Made by a program: the position numbers and the translations under genes
Notes under the pieces: generated by a model
Seen by the model: the letters and a program-made list of their open reading frames with translations, nothing else
The model's database searches: none
Told to the model about the DNA's origin: nothing
Source of the DNA: Deltaproteobacteria bacterium
GTDB taxonomy: Bacteria > Desulfobacterota > SM23-61
Assembly: GCA_029857975.1 (NCBI GenBank)
Contig: JAOUFX010000231.1
Location: forward strand, 1 to 5,831
Length of the DNA stretch: 5,831 bases
Direction of reading: 5' to 3'
Shown here: positions 1 through 5,831 of the stretch, in pieces
Layout: every line of letters begins with the position of its first letter
Position numbering within the stretch: position 1 is the stretch's first letter

Positions 1-2
1 GT

Positions 3-2159
<2,157 letters not shown>

Positions 2160-2160
2160 T

Positions 2161-3063
2161 ATGGGTCGCTGGAATGATTTTTATTTCTTCAAACCGTCAA
2201 TCCCTCGCAGCGTAAGGGGAGGAATTAAGGCCCAGTCCCGCCGGGGGACGTTTGGGGAAAGCTGGTGGGCGAAGCGGTGGATTTCCGTACTGGAGAGCTT
2301 CAACATCGGCGCCAGGCTCGGCCGGGGTCGTTCTTATGCCCGGAACGGGCAGGTTCTTTCCATCGAAATCGACAAAGGCAAAGTTACGGCAAAAGTCCAA
2401 GGGTCCCGGCCGAAACCCTACAATATTTTAATCCGCATCAAGACGATTTCGCCGTCCGACTGGCGAAAACTAGCCCAGTCATTGTTGCACCAGGCCATCT
2501 TCTTAGCCAAACTCTTGGCGGGGGAAATGCCCAATGACATTGAAAAGGTTTTTGAGGATTTGGGTCTCTCCCTCTTTCCGGAAAAATTAAAAGACCTGGA
2601 AACAAAATGCTCCTGCCCGGACTGGTCGAACCCCTGCAAGCATATTGCCGCCGCTTATTACCTGTTAGGGGAGGAGTTCGACCGCGATCCTTTTCTGATA
2701 TTCAAACTCCGGGGGATGAGCCGGGAGGATCTGCTCGGCAGCCTGGGCGATATCGATGCTAAAAAAGGGAAAGGCCGGGGCAGGGCAAAACCGGCCCCAT
2801 TTCCTTCTCATGAAAAAGCCGCTCCGCCGGCTGAATCCCTCCCCGCAGACCCTGTCCTCTTTTGGGAGGGAGGCAACTTACCTGAAGTTTTCCCGGGCGA
2901 GGTTCGAGTTCCGCCGTTTCCGGCGGCCCTCCCGAAGCGGCTGGGGAGTTTTCCTTTCTGGAGGGGAAAGGAACGCTTCCTGGATGCGATGGAAACCATC
3001 TATGCCACGGCTTCAATCAGCGGGCTAAATGTGGTGATAGGGGAGAAAAGCAAGGGGGATTAA
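2161..3063 (+). CDS. SWIM zinc-finger protein, partner of the SNF2 ATPase
   Basis: The 300-residue protein carries a CxCx6CxH SWIM motif (C150, C152, C159, H161; local sequence CSCPDWSNPCKH), a zinc-binding module known to mediate DNA or protein contacts. The part before it contains the FGESWWAKRW segment (32-40) and the ARLGRGRSYARNGQV segment (51-65), which I associate with bacterial SWIM proteins encoded beside SNF2 ATPases. Residues about 200-260 are a Lys/Pro/Ala-rich, probably disordered linker, followed by a short C-terminal segment with FPFWRGKERFLDAMETIY. The start codon lies one base after the ATPase stop and has a purine-rich GGGGGAAG just upstream, indicating translational linkage. 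The likely role is targeting or assisting the ATPase; this is inferred from gene pairing, and no enzymatic motif is visible. Composition is GC-rich like the ATPase gene, unlike the genes that follow. Confidence 0.9.
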   Translation: MGRWNDFYFFKPSIPRSVRGGIKAQSRRGTFGESWWAKRWISVLESFNIGARLGRGRSYARNGQVLSIEIDKGKVTAKVQGSRPKPYNILIRIKTISPSDWRKLAQSLLHQAIFLAKLLAGEMPNDIEKVFEDLGLSLFPEKLKDLETKCSCPDWSNPCKHIAAAYYLLGEEFDRDPFLIFKLRGMSREDLLGSLGDIDAKKGKGRGRAKPAPFPSHEKAAPPAESLPADPVLFWEGGNLPEVFPGEVRVPPFPAALPKRLGSFPFWRGKERFLDAMETIYATASISGLNVVIGEKSKGD

Positions 3064-3099
3064 TTTGATATTTGGCAATCGGTGACGAAAAAAATGTTA

Positions 3100-3128
3100 T
3101 TCAAGAGGCCAGCGATTTCTGCTAATAT
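3100..3128 (+). promoter_or_regulatory. candidate sigma-70 promoter for the AT-rich three-gene operon
   Basis: TTCAAG (3100-3105; three of six matches to TTGACA) is separated by 17 bases from an extended -10, TGC-TAATAT (3120-3128). A perfect TATAAT also occurs at 3126-3131, but with no -35 at a suitable distance. The site lies between the SWIM gene stop and the GTG start at 3157, where base composition changes sharply. It would give a short untranslated leader. No terminator hairpin is visible after the SWIM gene, so read-through from upstream cannot be excluded. Confidence 0.4.
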
Positions 3129-3144
3129 AATTAAAAAATGATTT

Positions 3145-3150
3145 AAAGGA
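3145..3150 (+). promoter_or_regulatory. ribosome binding site for the GTG start at 3157
   Basis: AAAGGA ends six bases before GTG at 3157. This supports the GTG start, for which there is no in-frame ATG alternative before the conserved NAPITEALLDI segment begins. Confidence 0.7.
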
Positions 3151-3156
3151 AAAAGA

Positions 3157-3903
3157 GTGAGCACGTATACCGTTTTTCCTAATGCTCCGATTACTGAAGC
3201 TCTTTTGGACATACGGGTTCAATTACCTCGGGAAATTGATCTCAAAAAGTTAGAGGTATTTCACGAAAATATTAAAAGCCGGTTTCCTGATAAAAAACAA
3301 CGAATATCTTTTGAAACTGGATTTCAGTTGTCGCCAGAAAAGCCGCCAGTACCCCTTCCTGCTTCCGGTGGAGTCTACGGGTACATGTTCAGCTCTCCGA
3401 ATGAGAAAAAGGTAGTTCAAACGAGATTAGATGGCTTTACTTTCAATAAGCTGAAGCCCTATGAAAATTGGGAGCGATTCTTTTCCGAGGCACAGGAGCT
3501 GTGGGCCCTTTATTTGAAAATTGCTAACCCTGAAAAAGTTACACGTATTGCTTTGAGATATATAAATCGAATAGAGATACCTTTGCCAATAAAGGATTTT
3601 AAAGAATACATCTTAACCATTCCTGAAATTGCACCCAACCTGCCCCAGGGAATTGCTCGATTATTTATGCAAATTTCCATTCCGAACCATGAAACCCAGG
3701 CAACCGCCATCGTTACTGAAGCCATGGAAAGCACTGCTGACATTCAGAAATTACCCTTTATATTGGATATAGATGTCTTTCAAGAAACCCTCAGCAGTGC
3801 CGATGAACCAGAAATTTGGGAAAGATTTAAAAAACTCCGTGTTTTCAAGAATGATATTTTTTTCAAAAGTATAACGGAGAAAACAAAGGAGCTATTTAAA
3901 TGA
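3157..3903 (+). CDS. TIGR04255-like protein of unknown function
   Basis: The 248-residue soluble protein starts with GTG behind a well-placed AAAGGA. It shows the pattern I associate with the sporadically distributed TIGR04255 family: an N-terminal NAPITEALLDI (9-19), a central DGFTFNKLKPYENWERF (92-108), the hallmark VTRIALRYINRIEIP (128-142), a late FILDIDVF strand (201-208), and a C-terminal amphipathic region with WERFKKLRVFKNDIFF and SITEKTKELF (221-247). Length agrees with the family (about 250 residues). No signal peptide, membrane segment or catalytic motif is visible. Members are uncharacterised; their patchy distribution and frequent accessory context are suggestive of a mobile or defence-like role, but that is inference. 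It is the first gene of an AT-rich operon, and its TGA overlaps the ATG of the next gene. The family assignment rests on memory of the motif pattern, not on a search. Confidence 0.82.
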   Translation: MSTYTVFPNAPITEALLDIRVQLPREIDLKKLEVFHENIKSRFPDKKQRISFETGFQLSPEKPPVPLPASGGVYGYMFSSPNEKKVVQTRLDGFTFNKLKPYENWERFFSEAQELWALYLKIANPEKVTRIALRYINRIEIPLPIKDFKEYILTIPEIAPNLPQGIARLFMQISIPNHETQATAIVTEAMESTADIQKLPFILDIDVFQETLSSADEPEIWERFKKLRVFKNDIFFKSITEKTKELFK

Positions 3904-4343
3904 CATACGCTGATCCACACTCGAATAGACAAGGAGTAATATCCCCAGAATTTCTGGATGATGTAGCAATAGGGATTGAATCTTCTGATGTCCGAAGAGC
4001 CTTCCAAATCTCATTTGAACATTACAACTGGCCGTTTTCACGAACTTGGGCCAATGATAAACTAAGATTCTTAACACTGAAGGCAGAATGGGAAATTGAG
4101 ACTGCCTATCTATCCTCTATTACCGAGATTGCCATGCATCCAGCCTATCAACAAATTATTGGAATGGGTCGAATTGCTGTCCCCTTTATTCTTTCTGAAA
4201 TGAAGAAAAAACCGGGTCACTGGTTCTGGGCTCTGAAGTCTATTACTGGTGAAGATCCTGTTTTGCCCGCCCAAAGAGGAAGAATAAAACAAATGACACA
4301 AGCATGGCTTCGTTGGGGCAGAGCGCAGGGATATCCAGTGTGA
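3900..4343 (+). CDS. small helical protein of unknown function, second gene of the operon
   Basis: The 147-residue product starts at an ATG that overlaps the previous stop (ATGA, 3900-3903), with AAAGGAG (3885-3891) eight bases upstream, so the start is well supported. The N-terminal third is variable-looking. The rest contains a distinctive block: TEIAMHPAYQQIIGMG (75-90), AVPFILSEMKKKPGHWFWA (93-111), LKSITGEDPV (112-121) and MTQAWLRWGRAQGY (132-145). The alternation of helices and the phrase 'IGMG-x-x-A-V-P-F-I-L' resemble a short HEAT-like helical repeat, a scaffold for protein contacts. I recall similar proteins in cyanobacteria and other bacteria encoded directly before a protein like the next gene product, but I cannot verify this here. 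No enzymatic motif, signal or membrane segment is seen. The probable role is partner, adaptor or inhibitor of its neighbour; this is inference. Confidence 0.82.
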   Translation: MTYADPHSNRQGVISPEFLDDVAIGIESSDVRRAFQISFEHYNWPFSRTWANDKLRFLTLKAEWEIETAYLSSITEIAMHPAYQQIIGMGRIAVPFILSEMKKKPGHWFWALKSITGEDPVLPAQRGRIKQMTQAWLRWGRAQGYPV

Positions 4344-4780
4344 GTAAGGAAGTTATAGAGCTTCTTTTTCCTGGTTTAATCGATAGCGGCTTCTCCATAA
4401 TGAGTCCTGAAACACCAGAGTATAATTGCCTTGCTTGGACTGCGGGTGATACTGAAGCATGGTGGGAACCGGATGCTTTTAACTTGGGCTATTGGCCTTC
4501 GAATGCACCAAGGGAATTTAGCATAGATGCCTATATTAAGGCATATGAAACTCTTGGATATACTTGCTGTGAAAATGCTGAATATGAGGAAGGTTTTGAG
4601 AAAATCGTTTTATTTGTTAACTCATATGGAAAGCTAACACATGCGGCAAGACAATTGAATTCAGGAAAATGGACGAGCAAATTGGGGCAGTTAGAAGATA
4701 TAGAGCATAGCTTAGAAGGACTTGTTGGCTCACAATATGGTTCTGTCAGTATTTACATGAAGCGGGCAGGATTTCGATGA
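4340..4780 (+). CDS. DUF7689-like small protein with conserved-looking Cys and His; possible cysteine-hydrolase fold
   Basis: I place the start at GTG 4340, giving a four-base GTGA overlap with the previous stop and AGGG (4327-4330) nine bases upstream. An in-frame ATG at 4304 is possible but would overlap the previous gene by 40 bases. From 4340 the protein has 146 residues. Recognisable blocks are PEYNCLAWTAGDTEAWWEP (26-44), YWPSNAPREFSIDAYIKAYE (51-70), FEKIVLFVNSYGKLTHAARQ (86-105), SGKWTSKLGQLEDIEH (108-123) and SVSIYMKR (135-142). This matches my memory of the uncharacterised DUF7689 family. Cys30 at a helix start after an aromatic-Asn pair, followed by His101 in a Thr-His-Ala-Ala-Arg strand and then acidic D120/E122, recalls the Cys-His layout of papain/NlpC-type enzymes. 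That reading is inference only. No signal peptide or membrane segment is present, so it is expected to be cytoplasmic. It is the last gene of the coupled operon. Confidence 0.8.
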   Translation: MSKEVIELLFPGLIDSGFSIMSPETPEYNCLAWTAGDTEAWWEPDAFNLGYWPSNAPREFSIDAYIKAYETLGYTCCENAEYEEGFEKIVLFVNSYGKLTHAARQLNSGKWTSKLGQLEDIEHSLEGLVGSQYGSVSIYMKRAGFR

Positions 4781-4792
4781 TATTCAAAAGTT

Positions 4793-4801
4793 AAAGGAGG
4801 G
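4793..4801 (+). promoter_or_regulatory. near-perfect Shine-Dalgarno for the small ORF at 4807
   Basis: AAAGGAGGG ends five bases before ATG 4807. It is the strongest ribosome binding site in the window and the main reason to believe the short ORF that follows is translated. Confidence 0.75.
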
Positions 4802-4806
4802 TACGG

Positions 4807-4941
4807 ATGAAAGTTGATATGTCGCCCAAAGCGATCTCCACCCGCCTGAAACTCGTTTCCCAACTTCGCCGTCTCTGCCTTTCTCTGGCCAAGGCGAAAC
4901 CAGCCCAATCCCGACCGCCCCCGCCGATGAGAAGAAATTGA
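4807..4941 (+). CDS. 44-residue basic peptide of unknown function
   Basis: The ORF begins with ATG 4807 behind AAAGGAGGG and ends at TGA 4939-4941. The peptide starts MKVDMSPKAISTRLKL, continues VSQLRRLCLSLAKAKPAQ and ends with a Pro/Arg-rich tail (PPPPMRRN). It is strongly basic, with a probable amphipathic helix from about residue 7 to 31 and no membrane segment. Codon composition is GC-rich, like the SNF2/SWIM genes and unlike the three genes just upstream, so it may belong to the older chromosomal background rather than to the inserted operon. I associate the RLKxxSQLRxLCLSL pattern with short uncharacterised ORFs in deltaproteobacteria, but this is recollection. It lies 26 bases after the operon stop and could be co-transcribed. 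It might also be the surviving 5' part of a longer gene. Confidence 0.6.
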   Translation: MKVDMSPKAISTRLKLVSQLRRLCLSLAKAKPAQSRPPPPMRRN

Positions 4942-4942
4942 G

Positions 4943-4967
4943 AGTGAAGAATCAAGTGTAAGAATCA
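4943..4967 (+). repeat. short tandem duplication, 12/13 bp
   Basis: AGTGAAGAATCA is followed directly by AGTGTAAGAATCA, which differs by one inserted T. It lies immediately after the small ORF stop. It may be a replication-slippage product; no function is evident. Confidence 0.6.
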
Positions 4968-5097
4968 AAAATTTACCGGAAAGACATTTCCCATCTTGTC
5001 TTGATTGTCGACTTCACCTACGAATGTTCAAATAAGGGATATTACAAGGGTTGAAGATTACAGAAAGTAGAACTAAACCGCTTCGCGGTGGTCCTTG

Positions 5098-5149
5098 TTA
5101 TGCCAATTTATGCTTGACAATTACGCTTGTTATGCTATTCAGATAACAA
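5098..5149 (+). promoter_or_regulatory. promoter/operator candidate with phased TTATGC repeats and an inverted repeat
   Basis: TTGACA, a perfect -35, lies at 5114-5119. The best -10 at acceptable spacing is only TATTCA (5136-5141, 16-base spacer, three of six matches). Three copies of TTATGC occur at 5098, 5108 and 5130, about one and two helical turns apart. CTTGTTATGC is repeated exactly at 5094-5103 and 5126-5135. The second copy also forms a perfect 7-bp inverted repeat, TTGTTAT (5127-5133) with ATAACAA (5143-5149), separated by nine bases and covering the would-be -10. This is the layout of a repressed promoter, as in many toxin-antitoxin or phage-type regulators. No gene follows on the + strand within a sensible distance, so the target is unknown. 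Confidence 0.45.
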
Positions 5150-5193
5150 AATATTTTATGGGGAATACCCCGATTGAAACCCCATAAGATATT
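5150..5193 (+). repeat. 14-bp inverted repeat (stem-loop) with 16-base loop
   Basis: AATATTTTATGGGG (5150-5163) pairs with CCCCATAAGATATT (5180-5193); the single non-Watson-Crick position is a U-G wobble in a + strand transcript, so the RNA stem is continuous. An alternative, smaller palindrome GGGG-AATA-CCCC (5160-5171) uses the same left G run and would compete with it. The loop ends with ATTGAAA and the right arm begins with C. No U tract follows, so it is not a standard intrinsic terminator. It starts directly downstream of the promoter candidate and would lie at the 5' end of its transcript. Confidence 0.6.
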
Positions 5194-5224
5194 GTGACCC
5201 TTCCCCAGCGGCTCCGTTCTTCAT

Positions 5225-5297
5225 GCGTCAATCCAAAATTGCTTTCAATGCTTTGAATATTTTTATATTTTTCCTTCGAGCAACTTCGGATTGACGC
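5225..5297 (-). repeat. 19-bp imperfect inverted repeat with 35-base AT-rich loop
   Basis: GCGTCAATCCAAAATTGCT (5225-5243) is complementary to 5279-5297 except at two positions. In a minus-strand transcript both mismatches become G-U pairs, giving 19 continuous pairs, whereas on the + strand they are A-C mismatches. The loop contains runs of A and T. It lies downstream of the minus-strand NTF2-like gene, so it may be a 3' structure of that transcript, or a small inverted-repeat element remnant. Confidence 0.55.
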
Positions 5298-5380
5298 TTA
5301 TTCGAAGTCATTCATCCTGATTCAAGAAATCATAACCATATCGAAACAAATTCGATCATCCGAAAACAAAGAATATAATG

Positions 5381-5408
5381 CTTGGGTCACCCCAACAGGT
5401 CACCCAAG
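5381..5408 (-). terminator. terminator-like hairpin at the end of the NTF2-like gene
   Basis: CTTGGGT and ACCCAAG form seven pairs, then one C-C mismatch (G-G in the minus-strand transcript), then ACC/GGT, with a six-base loop. The minus-strand stop codon (5402-5400) sits inside the stem. No immediate T run follows on the minus strand (a looser TTTGTTTT occurs about 12 bases on), so an intrinsic terminator is plausible but not proven. Confidence 0.4.
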
Positions 5409-5831
5409 TTCGCGCTGAAGGTGCGGGCTAGATCCAAACCACGAGTAGGTATACTTTTCTTTGATTTTACCGTCGGCGTCGAAATGGAATACATCGACGC
5501 CTTGCCAACCGAATCTTTTTCCAACAAACAAGCGCGTGACGATTCCCCGGAAGAACATAACCAACCCTCTCGGCATGGTATCAGAGATATCATGTCGACA
5601 TACATAGCGTATCGCCATCTTGCGATTCTCGACATCGATTATCCGGTCATGCTCGTCGAATCGCATCGCGCCATACGCCCCATTGAACTGCGGCTCGAAT
5701 GCAGCGCGTATCTCAGCCTTCCCCCTGTGAGTTTTGCCGTCACCGGGTTGATAGATTGCGTCATCACTGAAGAAGGTCATAACGGTATCAAGGTCGTTGG
5801 CGTTGAAGGCGTCCATGTACTTGTTGATCGT
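5400..5831 (-). CDS. NTF2/SnoaL-like protein, 5' end outside window
   Basis: The frame on the minus strand is open to the right window edge (codons before ATG 5816 read TINKY), so the visible Met is probably internal and a few N-terminal residues are missing. From that Met, 138 residues are seen. The opening MDAFNANDLDTVMTFFSDDA, then HRGKAEIRAAF (30-40), GWQGVDVFHFDADGKI (103-118) and KEKYTYSWF (119-127) are typical of the NTF2-like/SnoaL-like alpha+beta barrel: an N-terminal helix pair, a cone-shaped cavity and a curved sheet ending in a dimer-forming strand. Family members bind or act on small hydrophobic molecules (ketosteroid isomerase, limonene epoxide hydrolase, polyketide cyclases), but most are uncharacterised, and I cannot name a substrate or confirm a catalytic Asp/His pair. 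It is convergent with everything else in the window and shows no link to the operon at 3157-4780. Confidence 0.85.
   Translation of the reverse strand, partial: TINKYMDAFNANDLDTVMTFFSDDAIYQPGDGKTHRGKAEIRAAFEPQFNGAYGAMRFDEHDRIIDVENRKMAIRYVCRHDISDTMPRGLVMFFRGIVTRLFVGKRFGWQGVDVFHFDADGKIKEKYTYSWFGSSPHLQRELG

Larger units (their letters stand above)
4942..5380. other. gene-free stretch with promoter-like and stem-loop elements
   Basis: No ORF with a credible start and ribosome binding site is seen on either strand. The stretch is AT-rich. Besides the elements listed separately it contains a 5-bp hairpin with a three-base loop (ACCGC-TTC-GCGGT, 5077-5089), a 6-bp hairpin (ATCGAA-acaaa-TTCGAT, 5340-5356) and a TATAAT at 5374-5379 on the + strand without a good -35. 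The best reading is a regulatory or small-RNA region, or a decayed locus. Confidence 0.6.

Noticed and set aside
3064..3156. A terminator after the SWIM gene
   Set aside because: No stem of useful length followed by a T run was found, so read-through into the operon is left open.
4304..4780. ATG 4304 as the start of the third operon gene
   Set aside because: It would overlap the previous gene by 40 bases and lacks a clear Shine-Dalgarno; GTG 4340 gives the same GTGA/ATGA coupling seen at the preceding junction. It remains a possible alternative.
4753..4968. 71-codon minus-strand ORF across the end of the operon and the small ORF
   Set aside because: It overlaps the well-supported Shine-Dalgarno and small ORF on the + strand, its own start has no ribosome binding site that I can see, and its translation looks low-complexity.
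5158..5187. A nine-residue ORF (MGNTPIETP) after the promoter candidate
   Set aside because: Its ATG lies in the stem of a hairpin and no ribosome binding site precedes it; it is too short to support.
5150..5193. A CRISPR array
   Set aside because: Only one repeat-like unit is present and no spacing pattern follows, so an array cannot be called; only the solitary similarity is reported.
5374..5379. TATAAT on the + strand as a promoter
   Set aside because: There is no recognisable -35 at 16-18 bases and it would transcribe only antisense to the NTF2-like gene.

Overview
The window looks like a piece of an uncultured or poorly sampled bacterial chromosome. The style suggests a deltaproteobacterial (Desulfobacterota-like) or related anaerobe, but no taxonomic marker is present, so this is an impression from gene content and base composition only.

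Region 1 (1-3063, GC-rich, + strand) is a two-gene housekeeping-like unit. It holds a SNF2/Rad54-family DNA-dependent ATPase, cut off at its 5' end by the window edge, and one base after its stop a SWIM zinc-finger protein. The pair is a common bacterial arrangement and presumably acts on DNA or DNA-bound complexes.

Region 2 (3064-4780, clearly AT-rich, + strand) is a compact three-gene operon with a plausible promoter of its own. The order is a TIGR04255-like protein (GTG start), a small helical protein of unknown function, and a small Cys/His-containing protein that resembles the family I know as DUF7689. Consecutive genes overlap by four bases (ATGA, then GTGA), so translation is probably coupled and the three products probably work together. 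This is the best candidate in the window for an undescribed system. Composition and compactness suggest an acquired cassette, but its biological role cannot be read from the sequence.

Region 3 (4781-5380) begins with a 44-codon ORF behind a near-perfect Shine-Dalgarno sequence. About 440 bases without a convincing gene follow. They hold a TTGACA-type promoter candidate with regularly spaced TTATGC repeats and an inverted operator-like element, a 14-bp stem-loop whose loop reads into an ATTGAAAC string, and a long inverted repeat that pairs completely (with G-U pairs) only on the minus strand. It looks like a regulatory region that has lost its gene, a small RNA locus, or the scar of a mobile element or cassette.

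Region 4 (5381-5831, - strand) is an NTF2/SnoaL-like protein running in from the right edge and converging on region 3. Its stop codon lies inside a terminator-like hairpin.
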